DNA of 64,000 nt, from positions 1-64,000 of the forward strand of contig JAGHZR010000001.1 of the NCBI GenBank assembly GCA_017745295.1, given 5' to 3'. The notes under the pieces were generated by a model. The model saw only the letters and a program-made list of their open reading frames with translations, was not told the DNA's origin and did not search any database. The DNA is from Novosphingobium sp. GTDB taxonomy: Bacteria; Pseudomonadota; Alphaproteobacteria; Sphingomonadales; Sphingomonadaceae. The position numbers were made by a program, and so were the translations under genes. Shown here in pieces: positions 40,977 through 50,280 of the stretch (positions are counted from its first letter, which is position 1; every line of letters starts with the position of its first letter).

Positions 40977-41777
40977 CTACCGAAAACCCAGGCTGCGGGA
41001 GATGTCGGCAGCTTCCTTGCGGACCAGTTGGGCCAGTGCCTCCAGCCTGGCTTGCGCGCGGGAACTGGGAGCGGCGACCACGAGCGCGCCCAGCACCAGA
41101 CCGGCGGCATCGCGGATCGTCGCCGCGGTGCCGGTCACGCCTTCGGCGGCCTGATCGATGGTCTGGGCCACGCCCTGATCGCGCGCGGCAGTGACGGCGG
41201 CGGCCAGAGCCGCACGATCGACCAGCGTCGCCGGAGTGAAAGCCTGCGCTTTCAGGCGGCGCAAGTAGCTCTCCGCCGCTTCCGGCGGTGAAGCCGCCAG
41301 CAGCGCCCGGCCGCCGGCGGTGGCATAGAGCGGCCGCCGGTCGCCCACGCTCACCGAGTAGCGTACGACATTGCGACTCTCGACCATGTCCACATAAGTC
41401 AGTTGATCGCCTTCGGCATCTCCGACCGCGAAGAGCACGGTCTCCCCCGTCGCCGTGCAGAGGCGGCGCATTCCGTCGCGGATCGGGTCCGAGCTTTGCA
41501 GGCGCCGCCGTGCCTGCGTGAGGGCGCTGCCCAGCCCGAAGGCGCCCGACCCAAGCCGCCACACGCCATCCGACCCGATCACGAAGTCTTCGTCAGCCAG
41601 ACCGCGCAGCAGGGCCGCGAGGCTACTCTTGGGCGTGGCAAGGCGGCGGCTGAGATCGGCCAGCGAGAGCGGCTCGCCGCTCGTGCAGAGCGCTTCCAGC
41701 AGCCGGATCACCCGCGTCACCGACTGCGGCGCCGCCGCGCGCGTCCCGCTTTCCTGAACCGTGGTCTCCTGATCCAT
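40977..41777 (-). CDS. IclR-family transcriptional regulator
   Basis: About 266 residues: winged-helix N-terminus (SVTRVIRLLEALCTSGEPLS, LADLSRRLATPKSS) and the IclR effector domain (GAFGLGSALTQARR, AAAVTAARDQGVAQTIDQAA). ATG 41777 or 41804 could be used; neither has a strong ribosome site. It is convergent with the glycosyltransferase gene (1 base between stops). No catabolic target is adjacent, so the regulon is unknown. Confidence 0.85.
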   Translation of the reverse strand: MDQETTVQESGTRAAAPQSVTRVIRLLEALCTSGEPLSLADLSRRLATPKSSLAALLRGLADEDFVIGSDGVWRLGSGAFGLGSALTQARRRLQSSDPIRDGMRRLCTATGETVLFAVGDAEGDQLTYVDMVESRNVVRYSVSVGDRRPLYATAGGRALLAASPPEAAESYLRRLKAQAFTPATLVDRAALAAAVTAARDQGVAQTIDQAAEGVTGTAATIRDAAGLVLGALVVAAPSSRAQARLEALAQLVRKEAADISRSLGFR

Positions 41778-41966
41778 CGCCCTGCTCAAACCTGCCTCGT
41801 CCATATGCCGGGCATAGGCAAGGAAGCGCGCCGCCGGAAGCCCGGTTCGGAAAACTGCAATCTTCAGCCAAGTATCGGCAATGTTATATCACAATCGTGA
41901 GGCCTATGGCGGCGCCACAGACGCTGCCTCTCTCCAGGCGGTGTATCGTCCCACCTGAGGAAAACC

Positions 41967-42446
41967 ATGCGTTACCTGTCCATCCTGCTGCCGGTCGTTC
42001 TGGTCTCGGCCGCTCTCGTTTCCGCCGCGACTCCCGCGCTGGCCGATGAAACCTATATCGAAAGCACCGGCGGCGTGATCTGGAACCACCGCGAGAGCAA
42101 CGCCGTCGCCGCCGTGACGGTCGGTCACGACGTCGATCTGAACGAGCACTTCTTCGTCGGCGTGGAAGGTATCGCGGAAAAGGTCCTGGCGGACGATACC
42201 CGCGTGGTCTGGGGCCTGGGCGGCCGTGCCGGGGCGCGTATTCTGCCGGGCGCCAAGCTCTACGCCGCCGCGAACTGGCAGTCGAAGGACTGCCGCGAGT
42301 GCAGCGACGCGGTCGGCCTCAGCACCGGCTGGGAGCAGGATCTGAACGAGAAGCTCTACGCCAAGCTGGAGTACAAGCACGTGCTGGTCAGCAACGGCGA
42401 ACCGGACTCCGATATCGTCGCGGTCGGTCTCGGCTACAAGTTCTGA
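41967..42446 (+). CDS. Small outer-membrane beta-barrel-like protein
   Basis: 159 residues with a signal peptide (MRYLSILLPVVLVSAALVSA then ATPALA) and alternating short strands ending in VAVGLGYKF with terminal Phe, as in OmpA/OmpW-like eight-strand barrels. A CRECSD Cys pair sits in a loop. ATG 41967 follows CTGAGGAAAACC. Function unknown. It is divergent from the IclR gene and convergent with phoB. Confidence 0.72.
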   Translation: MRYLSILLPVVLVSAALVSAATPALADETYIESTGGVIWNHRESNAVAAVTVGHDVDLNEHFFVGVEGIAEKVLADDTRVVWGLGGRAGARILPGAKLYAAANWQSKDCRECSDAVGLSTGWEQDLNEKLYAKLEYKHVLVSNGEPDSDIVAVGLGYKF

Positions 42447-42457
42447 AGACGTGAGGT

Positions 42458-42494
42458 CCGGCCGGGGGAGGCGGTCGATCGCCTTCCCCGGCCC
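42458..42494. terminator. Palindromic hairpin between convergent porin-like and phoB genes
   Basis: GGCCGGGGGAGGCG and CGCCTTCCCCGGCC form a long stem around GTCGAT. There is no T-run on either strand, but the position between two convergent stops suggests a shared transcript end. Confidence 0.55.
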
Positions 42495-42501
42495 GGTCCG
42501 A

Positions 42502-43188
42502 TCAGGTTACATCCATCGCATAGCCCGCCGCGCGGACGGTGCGGATGGGATCGGTGTCGCCGTCGCGGTTGATCGCCTTGCGCAACCGGCGGATGTGGAC
42601 GTCCACGGTGCGCTCGTCGATGTCGGAGTCCATGCCCCAGACTCCGTCGAGGATCTGCTGGCGCGAAACCACGCGGTTCGGGCGCTCCATGAAATAGCGC
42701 AGCAGGCGGAACTCGGTGGGGCCGAGGTGCAGCGCCTCGCCCGAGCGGCGGACGCGGTGGCTGGTGGCGTCCAACTCGATGTCGCCCCACTGGAGCACGT
42801 TGCCCGCCAGCGAAGGCCGCGCGCGGCGCAGCAGCGCCTCGATGCGGGCCAGCAGTTCGCGCGGGGAGAACGGCTTGGTCACATAGTCGTCGGCGCCGGT
42901 CTTGAGGCCGCGGATGCGATCCTCCTCCTCGCCGCGTGCCGTCAGCATCAGGATCGGGATCTGCGCCGTGTCCTTGTCCTTGCGGAGCTGGCGGCAGACC
43001 TCGATGCCGGGGACATGCTCGATCATCCAGTCGAGGATGATCGCGTCAGGCGCCTGTTCCTGCACCATCAGCAGGGCTTCCTCGCCGTCGCTGGTGCTGC
43101 GCACGTTGTAGCCTTCGGCGCTGAGGTTCCAGGTGAGCAGTTCGCAGAGCGCGCGGTCGTCTTCGACGACGAGGACGGATGGGTTCAC
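42502..43188 (-). CDS. phoB: Phosphate regulon response regulator PhoB
   Basis: 228 residues. Complete receiver: VVEDD acidic pocket, D53 in LDWMIEHVPG, T83 in LMLTARG, K105 in YVTKPFSP. OmpR winged helix with LGPTEFRLLRYFMERPNRVV and DERTVDVHIRRLRKAI. It binds Pho boxes when phosphorylated by PhoR. Last gene of pstSCAB-phoU-phoB; its start overlaps the phoU stop by 4 bases. Confidence 0.95.
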   Translation of the reverse strand: MNPSVLVVEDDRALCELLTWNLSAEGYNVRSTSDGEEALLMVQEQAPDAIILDWMIEHVPGIEVCRQLRKDKDTAQIPILMLTARGEEEDRIRGLKTGADDYVTKPFSPRELLARIEALLRRARPSLAGNVLQWGDIELDATSHRVRRSGEALHLGPTEFRLLRYFMERPNRVVSRQQILDGVWGMDSDIDERTVDVHIRRLRKAINRDGDTDPIRTVRAAGYAMDVT

Positions 43189-43880
43189 GGCAGGTTCCTC
43201 GTATCGTCGGTCTGGCTGTCGCGCTCGGCGTGGTATTCGCCGGTCGCCGCGTAATAGACCATTTCCGCGACATTGGTGGCGTGGTCGCCGATGCGTTCAA
43301 GGTTGCGGGCGATGAACAGCAGCTGGGCGGCGCTGGTGATCGTCGCCGGGTTCTCCATCATGTGGGTCAGCAGCGAGCGGAACAGCGTGTTGTAGAACTG
43401 GTCCAGCTTCTCGTCGCGGCGGATCACTTCCTGCGCCAGCGCGGCATCGCGCGAGCCATAGGCGTTGAGCACGTCGCGGACCATGCCCTCGGCGATCTCG
43501 GCCATCATCGGCACGAGTTCGAGCGGCTCGATCTTGAGGCGGTTCTCAAGGGCATTGACGCGCTTGGCGATATTCTTCGCATAGTCGCCGATGCGCTCGA
43601 TCACGCCGGAAATCTTGAGCGCGGCGATGACGTCGCGCAGATCGTCGGCCATCGGTGCCCGCAGCGCGATGGTGCGCACCGCAAGGCGGTCCACTTCGGC
43701 TTCCAGCGCATCGAGGCGGGCGTCGGCGGCGACGACCTGGGCCGCGAGATCCTCGTCATGCTGGGTGAGCGCGACGATGGCGTCGCGGATCGCGACTTCG
43801 GCGAGGCCGCCCATTTCGGCAACGAGGCCGCGAAGCTGCCCGATCTCGCTGTCGAAGGCCTTGACTGTATGATCGACCAT
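43185..43880 (-). CDS. phoU: Phosphate signalling protein PhoU
   Basis: 231 residues in two PhoU three-helix repeats (residues 10-100 and 115-210), with metal-cluster-type motifs such as ISGVIERIGDYAKNIAKRV and ARNLERIGDHATNVAEMVYY. It links Pst transport activity to PhoR inhibition. A repeat element of about 140 bp separates it from pstB. Confidence 0.95.
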   Translation of the reverse strand: MVDHTVKAFDSEIGQLRGLVAEMGGLAEVAIRDAIVALTQHDEDLAAQVVAADARLDALEAEVDRLAVRTIALRAPMADDLRDVIAALKISGVIERIGDYAKNIAKRVNALENRLKIEPLELVPMMAEIAEGMVRDVLNAYGSRDAALAQEVIRRDEKLDQFYNTLFRSLLTHMMENPATITSAAQLLFIARNLERIGDHATNVAEMVYYAATGEYHAERDSQTDDTRNLP

Positions 43881-43929
43881 TTGGTGTCTTCCCTGAATTT
43901 CCCTGACTTATAGCAGCGCTATGAAGTCT

Positions 43930-44072
43930 GTCTGGAAAATGCCTTTGGGCATTTTCGTCTCGGCACCAGCCCTCTCCCCCACCCGACCTCCCAACGATAG
44001 TACCCTACGGGAGGTCGGGTGGGGGAGAGGGCTGGTGCCGCCAAATCCGCCTGCGGCGGATTTGCAGACAAA
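43930..44072. repeat. Triple-hairpin intergenic element, copy D, inside the pst-pho operon
   Basis: Complete: AAATGCC-TTT-GGGCATTT, then the large stem CCCCCACCCGACCTCCC / GGGAGGTCGGGTGGGGG extended by GGCACCAGCCCTCT / AGAGGGCTGGTGCC, then AAATCCGCCTGCGGCGGATTT. The tips AGTCTGTCTG and CAGACAAACT are imperfect inverted repeats, so the element may have defined ends. The loop ACGATAGTACCCTA is the reverse complement of the copy A/B loop, so it is inserted the other way round. Confidence 0.87.
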
Positions 44073-44075
44073 CTC

Positions 44076-44837
44076 TTAACCGTAGCGGCCGGTGATATAG
44101 TCCTTGGTCTTTTCCTCGCGCGGGGTGGTGAAGATCTGGCTGGTGTCGCCGTATTCCACCAGGTTGCCGAGGTGGAAGAAGGCGGTGCGCTGCGAGACGC
44201 GCGCGGCCTGCTGCATCGAGTGGGTGACGATGACGATGGCGAAGCTTTCCTTCAGCTCGTCGATCAGTTCCTCGATGCGCGCGGTGGCGATCGGGTCGAG
44301 CGCGGAGCACGGCTCGTCCATCAGGATCACTTCGGGGCTGACGGCGATGGCGCGGGCGATGCACAGGCGCTGCTGCTGGCCGCCCGACAGCGCGGTGCCG
44401 GGCTCGTTCAGGCGGTCCTTCACTTCGTCCCACAGGCCCGCCTTGGTCAGCGAGCTTTCGATGATCCCGTCCATGTCCGCCTTCGACGGCGCCAGGCCGT
44501 GGATGCGCGGGCCATAGGCGATGTTCTCGTAGATCGACTTGGGGAACGGATTCGGCTTCTGGAACACCATGCCGACGCGGGCGCGCAGGGCCACCGGGTC
44601 CATGTCGGGCGAGTAGATGTTCTCGCCGTCGAGCAGGATCTCGCCGGTGACGCGGGCGTCGGCGATCGTGTCGTTCATGCGGTTGAGCGACCGCAGGAAG
44701 GTCGACTTGCCGCAGCCCGACGGACCGATGAAGGCGGTGACGATGCCGTTGTCGATCTCGATCGAGACATCGTTGATGGCCTTCTTCGCGCCGTAGAAAA
44801 CGTCGACGTTGCGGGCGGTTAGTTTGGCGTTTGTCAT
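44076..44837 (-). CDS. pstB: Phosphate ABC transporter ATPase PstB
   Basis: 253 residues. Walker [12 protein letters not shown] near 36, Q-loop [10 protein letters not shown], signature LSGGQQQR, Walker [14 protein letters not shown], switch VTHSMQQA. The start is the ATG at 44837 ([16 protein letters not shown]), 4 bases after the pstA stop. Drives high-affinity phosphate import. Confidence 0.97.
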   Translation of the reverse strand: MTNAKLTARNVDVFYGAKKAINDVSIEIDNGIVTAFIGPSGCGKSTFLRSLNRMNDTIADARVTGEILLDGENIYSPDMDPVALRARVGMVFQKPNPFPKSIYENIAYGPRIHGLAPSKADMDGIIESSLTKAGLWDEVKDRLNEPGTALSGGQQQRLCIARAIAVSPEVILMDEPCSALDPIATARIEELIDELKESFAIVIVTHSMQQAARVSQRTAFFHLGNLVEYGDTSQIFTTPREEKTKDYITGRYG

Positions 44838-44841
44838 AGTC

Positions 44842-45759
44842 CTACCAGCGCACTTCGAACTTGTTTCGAAGGTAGATTGCAAGGCCGTTCATCGCCAGCA
44901 GGAAGACCAGCAGTACGATGATGGCGGCGGAAGTGTTCTGCACGAAACCGGAATTGATCTCGTCGGACCACAGGAAGATCTGCATCGGCAGCACGCTCGA
45001 CGGGTCGGTGATCCCGCCCGGCGGGGTGACGACGAAGGCGCGCATGCCGATCATCAGCAGCGGCGCGGTCTCGCCCAGCGCGCGGGCCATGCCGATGATC
45101 GTGCCGGTGAGGATGCCCGGCAGCGCCAGCGGCAGGACGTGGTGGAACACCGTCTGCATCTTGCTCGCGCCGATCGCCAGTGCGGCGTCGCGGATCGAGG
45201 GCGGCACCGCCTTGATCGCATTGCGGCCCGAAATGACGATGACCGGCATCGTCATCAGCGCCAGCGTCAACCCGCCGACCAGCGGCGAGCTGCGCGGCAT
45301 GCCCAGCGTATTGATGAACACCGCCAGGCCGAGCAGGCCGAAGATGATCGAGGGCACCGCGGCAAGGTTGTTGATCGAGACTTCGACCCATTCGATCCAG
45401 CGCGCCCTGGGAGCGAACTCCTCCAGATAGATCGCCGCCAGCACGCCCATCGGGAACGAGAGCAGCAGGGTGACGAGCATCGTCAGCAGCGAGCCCTTGG
45501 TCGCGCCCCAGACGCCTGCGAGGTCGGGATCGGTCGAGTCCGAGCCGGTCAGGAACGACCAGTCCAGCCCGGAGAGGCCGTTCTTCAGCATGATGACCAG
45601 CAGCAGCGCCAGGAAGGCGAGGCTGAGGACGATCGCACCGAGGCCGATCAGCTTGAAGCGGCGTTCGGCGGCGTTGCGGCGCGCGATGCGCCGTGTAGCC
45701 TCCGGAGTCTGCCACCGCGCGTTACCATCGCGCGCGGCACTGAGAGATGCGTTACTCAT
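44842..45759 (-). CDS. pstA: Phosphate ABC transporter permease PstA
   Basis: 305 residues, six TM helices, with the binding-protein-dependent permease loop [20 protein letters not shown] followed by [13 protein letters not shown]. The N-terminal cytoplasmic tail is basic. Overlaps the pstC stop by 8 bases. Confidence 0.95.
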   Translation of the reverse strand: MSNASLSAARDGNARWQTPEATRRIARRNAAERRFKLIGLGAIVLSLAFLALLLVIMLKNGLSGLDWSFLTGSDSTDPDLAGVWGATKGSLLTMLVTLLLSFPMGVLAAIYLEEFAPRARWIEWVEVSINNLAAVPSIIFGLLGLAVFINTLGMPRSSPLVGGLTLALMTMPVIVISGRNAIKAVPPSIRDAALAIGASKMQTVFHHVLPLALPGILTGTIIGMARALGETAPLLMIGMRAFVVTPPGGITDPSSVLPMQIFLWSDEINSGFVQNTSAAIIVLLVFLLAMNGLAIYLRNKFEVRW

Positions 45760-47125
45760 AAGCTTCCCGGAAGCGCTTCACCACGCGAAGGGCGATGATG
45801 TTGAGGATGAGGGTGACGATGAACAGCACCAGGCCCAGCGCGAAGGCGGAGAGCGTCTTGGGGCTGTTGAACTCCTGGTCGCCGGTCAGCATCTGGACGA
45901 TCTGATAGGTGACCGTGGTCATCGAGGCGAAGGGATTCGCCGAAAGATTGGCGGCGGCACCGGCAGCCATGACCACGATCATGGTCTCGCCGATGGCGCG
46001 GCTGATCGCCAGCATCACGCCCGCGACGATGCCGGGCAGCGCGGCGGGCAGCAGGACCTTCTTGATCGTCTCCGACTTGGTCGCGCCCAGCGCCAGCGAA
46101 CCGTCGCTCATCGCGCGGGGCACGGCGGCCAGCGCGTCGTCGGCCATCGAGGAGACGAAGGGAATGATCATCACGCCCATCACCACACCGGCAGCCAGCG
46201 CGCTCTCGGTCGAGGGATTGGCCATGCCGAGCGAGGCGGCGAAATCGCGGAAGATCGGCGCCACGGTCAGGGCGGCGAAGTAGCCGTAGACCACGGTGGG
46301 AATGCCCGCGAGGATCTCCAGCATCGGCTTCAGCCACTTGCGGATCGTCGGCGTGGCATATTGGGTGAGGTAGACCGCGCTCATCAGGCCGAGCGGGATC
46401 GCCACGATCATGGCGATGATCGCGCCGATGTAAATCGTGCCCCAGAACAGCGGCACCGCGCCGAAGCTCTCGCCCAGGTTGTCGCCGCGCGCCGAGCCGG
46501 GCGACCAGTGGGTGCCGAGCAGGAAATCGATCGGCGAGACGTCCTTGAAGAACATCCCCGCCTCGAACAGCAGCGAGGCGACGATGCCGAAGGTGGTCAG
46601 GATCGCCATCAGCGAGGCGGCCAGCAGCAGGCCCAGCACGCCGCGCTCGACGCGGGTGCGCGCCGGGTAGTTCGCGCGGATGCGGGTGAAGGCCCAGCCG
46701 CCGCCCGCGATGGCCACGACCGCCACCAGCAGCGCGCCGATCAGGCCGAAACGGCCATGGGCATTGCGCACCGGACCTGCCAGCGTGTTCGCCAGCGGGT
46801 TGAAGGCGACCGCATCGGGGGTCTCGGCAATGGTCTTGGCTTCGGCAAGGATCGCCGCGCGGCTCATGGCATCGGCGGGAAGCTGCGCCGCCACGGGGTC
46901 GGCCATGACCGCCCCGTCGACGAGGCCCGGCATCGCCGCCTGCCAGGCGCCCCAGGCGATCAGCGCCGGGAAGACGATCCACAGCGCGACGTGCCAGGCG
47001 TGATAGCCCGGCATCGAATGCATCGTGCCGCGGCCGGTATGGAGCAGCCGGGCCCGGCCCCGTGCGGCAAACCAGCCGACGAGACCGAGGCCGAGGACGG
47101 CCAGAAGAACTCCGGTAAGAATCAT
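45752..47125 (-). CDS. pstC: Phosphate ABC transporter permease PstC
   Basis: 457 residues, longer than the approximately 320-residue enterobacterial form. An extra N-terminal region carries two or three TM helices (first MILTGVLLAVLGLGLVGWFA) and a periplasmic segment, as in other alphaproteobacteria. The permease core includes DGSLALGATKSETIKKVLLP and AISRAIGETMIVVM. Follows pstS by 37 bases. Confidence 0.94.
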   Translation of the reverse strand: MILTGVLLAVLGLGLVGWFAARGRARLLHTGRGTMHSMPGYHAWHVALWIVFPALIAWGAWQAAMPGLVDGAVMADPVAAQLPADAMSRAAILAEAKTIAETPDAVAFNPLANTLAGPVRNAHGRFGLIGALLVAVVAIAGGGWAFTRIRANYPARTRVERGVLGLLLAASLMAILTTFGIVASLLFEAGMFFKDVSPIDFLLGTHWSPGSARGDNLGESFGAVPLFWGTIYIGAIIAMIVAIPLGLMSAVYLTQYATPTIRKWLKPMLEILAGIPTVVYGYFAALTVAPIFRDFAASLGMANPSTESALAAGVVMGVMIIPFVSSMADDALAAVPRAMSDGSLALGATKSETIKKVLLPAALPGIVAGVMLAISRAIGETMIVVMAAGAAANLSANPFASMTTVTYQIVQMLTGDQEFNSPKTLSAFALGLVLFIVTLILNIIALRVVKRFREAYE

Positions 47126-47162
47126 GTATGGCCGCCCTTTGCGTCCCTGCCCGCGAAGGGGA

Positions 47163-48206
47163 TTACTTCAGAACCGAGGGATCGAGCGGGGTCATCTTGG
47201 CGACGATGTCGGCGCTCTTCGCGCGGACGTCCTCGGGCGAGATGACCATGCCCTTGGCCTTCAGGTATCCGTCCGGACCCCACGACTTGGCCCATTCGGC
47301 GACATAGGCCTGGAGGCCCTTGATCGGCGCGAGGTGCTGCTTCTTCACGTAGATGTAGAGCGGACGCGCACCGGGGTACGAGAAGTCGGAGATCGAGGCG
47401 TAAGTCGGTTCGATGCCGGACATCGGGATGCCCTTGATCGTGCCCGCGTTCGATTCGAGGAACGAGTAGCCGAAGATGCCGATCGCCTTGGGGTTCTGCG
47501 AGATCTTCTGGACGATCAGGTTGTCGTTCTCACCGGCGTCCACATAGGGGCCGTCCTCGCGGATATCGTGGCAGATCGCCTCGTACTTATCCTTGTCGCT
47601 GTCCTTGAGCGCCTTGGTGGCGGCGTCGGTCTTGCAGCCGGCTTCGAGGATCAGTTCCTTCAGCGCGTCGCGCGTGCCCGAGGTCGAGGGCGGGCCGTAG
47701 ACGAGGATCGGCTCGGCCGGGAGCGACGGGTTCACGTCCTTCCAGGTCTTGGCGGTGTTGGGCTTGCCGAACGGATTGGCGGCCAGCGCCTTGTAGATGT
47801 CGAGCGGCGTCAGCTTCATGTTGGGGCCGTTCTTGCCCTCGGCGAAGGCGATGCCGTCGATGCCGACCTGGATCTCGACGATCTCGGTCACGCCGTTCTT
47901 CACGCACTCGTCATACTCGGACTTCTTCATCCGGCGCGAGGCGTCCTCGATGTCCGGGTGCTGGGCGCCGACGCCGGCGCAGAACAGCTTCATGCCCGCG
48001 CCCGTGCCGGTCGATTCGATGACCGGCGACTTGCCGCCCGCCTTCGCGGTCTGCTCGGCAACGGCGGTGGCGAAGGGATAGACGGTGGAGGAGCCGACGG
48101 CCCGCACGAAGTCGCGCGAACCCGCGCTCGAACCGCCCGAGCCGCCGCAGGCGCTCAGAGCGAGGACGGATACGGCAGCAAAGATGATGGTCTTGGTCGA
48201 ACGCAT
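47163..48206 (-). CDS. pstS: Phosphate-binding protein PstS
   Basis: 347 residues, a lipoprotein by its LSAC lipobox (Cys 20), followed by a Gly/Ser linker. Phosphate-pocket motifs are AVGSSTVYPFA near 36, GTGAGMKLFCAG near 68 and STSGTRDALKELIL near 173. First gene of pstSCAB-phoU-phoB, with a three-unit Pho box 50 bases upstream. Confidence 0.95.
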   Translation of the reverse strand: MRSTKTIIFAAVSVLALSACGGSGGSSAGSRDFVRAVGSSTVYPFATAVAEQTAKAGGKSPVIESTGTGAGMKLFCAGVGAQHPDIEDASRRMKKSEYDECVKNGVTEIVEIQVGIDGIAFAEGKNGPNMKLTPLDIYKALAANPFGKPNTAKTWKDVNPSLPAEPILVYGPPSTSGTRDALKELILEAGCKTDAATKALKDSDKDKYEAICHDIREDGPYVDAGENDNLIVQKISQNPKAIGIFGYSFLESNAGTIKGIPMSGIEPTYASISDFSYPGARPLYIYVKKQHLAPIKGLQAYVAEWAKSWGPDGYLKAKGMVISPEDVRAKSADIVAKMTPLDPSVLK

Positions 48207-48255
48207 GGTTTTAACCCCTTGGGTTTTCTCTCTGCGACGCCCCTATTGGGGTAGG

Positions 48256-48284
48256 ATGACACTTCCATGACAATGAAGTGACAT
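48256..48284 (-). promoter_or_regulatory. Pho box of the pstS operon
   Basis: The minus strand reads ATGTCAC-TTCA-TTGTCAT-GGAA-GTGTCAT: three good half-sites at exact 11-bp pitch, the clearest PhoB site in the window. Confidence 0.88.
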
Positions 48285-48832
48285 AACTCGCCAACCCGCG
48301 CAAATGCTGGGATTTCGGCGATGCCCGCCCCTGACGCAAAGGGCCTCGCGGTGCGAAAACATGACGGTGATGCGACAATGGCGAATCGCACGGGGCGATT
48401 CCCCGACTCCCTTCGACGAGTCTTCTGACAGCAACATTACGTCTGCATTCTGTCGCGAACAGACACCTGCATGTCGCGCCTTACGGAAAGCGTCTGCGGG
48501 TCTGCCGGACAGTGCTTCCTGTCATCGTGGCAGGAGCAAGTCCCTTCGCTGCCGCGCAGACGTCCGGCGCAACGCCATGGCCGTTTCCGTGATGTCAGAA
48601 AGGCTTACGCATGGCCGCCAGGAAAACGTGCCCTCATAGCCGGCCCCATCGCTCCCGCTGCGAGCGATCCGCGCGCCCCGATCCGGACCGGAAACGCCCC
48701 ACCGATGCGCGCATGCCGGTCGTCATATTTGTCACATCGGCAGTCACATTCGTCATCAAAGTGTCATTGGACGGCAATAGTCGGCCCTCGTCGCGATCGG
48801 CATATCGGTGCCGCGCGCTGGAGAATGCCCGA
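48285..48832. other. Long divergent gap between pstS and the porin gene
   Basis: About 550 bases with no convincing gene. The open frame that crosses it is an upstream extension of the porin frame. Besides the Pho boxes at each end, GTCA words are dense near 48721-48767 (cores at 48722, 48731, 48743, 48752, 48763). Confidence 0.55.
48750..48767 (+). promoter_or_regulatory. Pho box of the phosphate-selective porin gene
   Basis: TCGTCAT-CAAA-GTGTCAT, 7+4+7, 65 bases before ATG 48833. Further GTCAT/GTCAC words lie just upstream at irregular 9-12 base spacing. Confidence 0.75.
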
Positions 48833-50257
48833 ATGCGTCTCGTCATGGCCTGTGCAACTGCCGTCGCTGTCGTTCTTTCCGCCTCCGCCGCCCATGCCCA
48901 GGCCATCTCCGCCGAGGAAGCCGAAGCCCTGCGCGCGCAGATCCGCACGATGAAGGCGCAGATGGAGGCGATGGAAGCCCGGCTCAACGCGGCCGCTCCG
49001 GCGGCGGATGCCGCTGCCGCCTCGACGCAGAACGCCGCCCCGGCCGCAACGCCCGCCCTTGCCGCCGGGACCGCCGCTCCCGCCACCAAGCAGAAAGCCA
49101 AGGACGAGACCGGCATCGAGTGGAAGGGCAGCCCGCAATTCGCGCAGGGCGACCGCCTGTTCAAGGTCAAGGGCCGCATCCAGGCCGACGCCAACTACGT
49201 GAAGGGTCCGGGCAGCCTCAACGACAAAGGCCTCGGCTTCTCGAACGAGATGCGACGCATCCGCCTCGGTGCCGAAGGCGCGCTGGGCGCCGGGTTCGAC
49301 TACAAGCTGGAACTCGAACTCTCCGACAACGCGGTCGATCTCGTCGATACTTACGTCGGCTACCATAATGGCCCGTGGCAGGTCCGGCTCGGCAACCAGA
49401 ACTCGTTCCAGTCGCTCGACGAACTCACCGGCGACACCAGCGGCAGCGTGATGGAGCGCGCCGCCTTCACCGATGCCTTCAACTTCGAGCGCCGCCTTGG
49501 CCTCGCCTTCCAGTACGGCAAGGGACCGTGGCTGGCACAGGCGGGCGTGTTCACCGACGATATCGGCGCCCTCGCCAACGACAGCGACGGCGTGGACGGC
49601 GGCGACGAGAACAACAGCTACGGCCTCGACGGGCGCCTCGTCTTCGCCCCGAAGCTCGGCGATCTCCAGCTTCACTTCGGCGGTTCGGCCCACTGGCGCC
49701 GCCTCGGCCGCCTGGCGGAAAGCGACACCCGCTATCGCCAGCGCCCCTACGTCCATTCCACCAATACCCGCCTGATCGGCACCCCAGTGATGAACGTGTC
49801 GGAAGAGGATCACTACGGCGTCGAGTTCGCCGCCATTCGCGGCCGCTGGCATGCGGCGGCGGAATACCACGCGCTCACCGCCAACCGGGTCGATGCCTCG
49901 ACCGTCACCTTCCAGGGTGCCTATGCCGAAACCGGCATCTTCCTCACCAAGGGCGACCATCGCGGCTACAAGGAAGGCATCTTCCGCGTCGAGAAGCCTG
50001 CCCATCCGATGGGCGAGGGCGGCATGGGCTCGCTGCTGTTCACCTTGCGCTACGACTGGCTGGACCTCAACGACCGCGACATTCGCGGCGGCACCCAGAA
50101 CGGCTATATCGCCGCGCTCGTGTGGGAGCCGATCCAGAACCTGCGCTTCAACGTGAACTATGCGCTGATGGACTACACCGGCGCCAAGGCCCTGCCCTCG
50201 GGCAAGACCGACTACAGCGCTCAGGTGGTGGGCACGCGTTTCGAGCTGGACTTCTGA
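48833..50257 (+). CDS. Phosphate-selective porin (OprO/OprP family)
   Basis: 474 residues. Signal peptide MRLVMACATAVAVVLSASAA followed by HAQ; a short coiled coil (AEEAEALRAQIRTMKAQMEA) and Ala-rich linker, typical of OprP-type trimeric porins; then the barrel from about residue 100 (KGRIQADANYV, LGAEGALGAGFDYKLELELS) ending VGTRFELDF. ATG 48833 follows GGAGAATGCCCGA. Outer-membrane entry of phosphate or polyphosphate matching the Pst system. Divergent from pstS and convergent with the phoR-like gene. Confidence 0.88.
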   Translation: MRLVMACATAVAVVLSASAAHAQAISAEEAEALRAQIRTMKAQMEAMEARLNAAAPAADAAAASTQNAAPAATPALAAGTAAPATKQKAKDETGIEWKGSPQFAQGDRLFKVKGRIQADANYVKGPGSLNDKGLGFSNEMRRIRLGAEGALGAGFDYKLELELSDNAVDLVDTYVGYHNGPWQVRLGNQNSFQSLDELTGDTSGSVMERAAFTDAFNFERRLGLAFQYGKGPWLAQAGVFTDDIGALANDSDGVDGGDENNSYGLDGRLVFAPKLGDLQLHFGGSAHWRRLGRLAESDTRYRQRPYVHSTNTRLIGTPVMNVSEEDHYGVEFAAIRGRWHAAAEYHALTANRVDASTVTFQGAYAETGIFLTKGDHRGYKEGIFRVEKPAHPMGEGGMGSLLFTLRYDWLDLNDRDIRGGTQNGYIAALVWEPIQNLRFNVNYALMDYTGAKALPSGKTDYSAQVVGTRFELDF

Positions 50258-50278
50258 GGGCGCGCGAAACGCGCCCTC
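50256..50278. terminator. Hairpin between convergent porin and phoR genes
   Basis: GAGGGCGCG / CGCGCCCTC around CGAAA, overlapping the porin stop codon. No T-run; probably a shared end signal. Confidence 0.55.
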
Positions 50279-50280
50279 CC

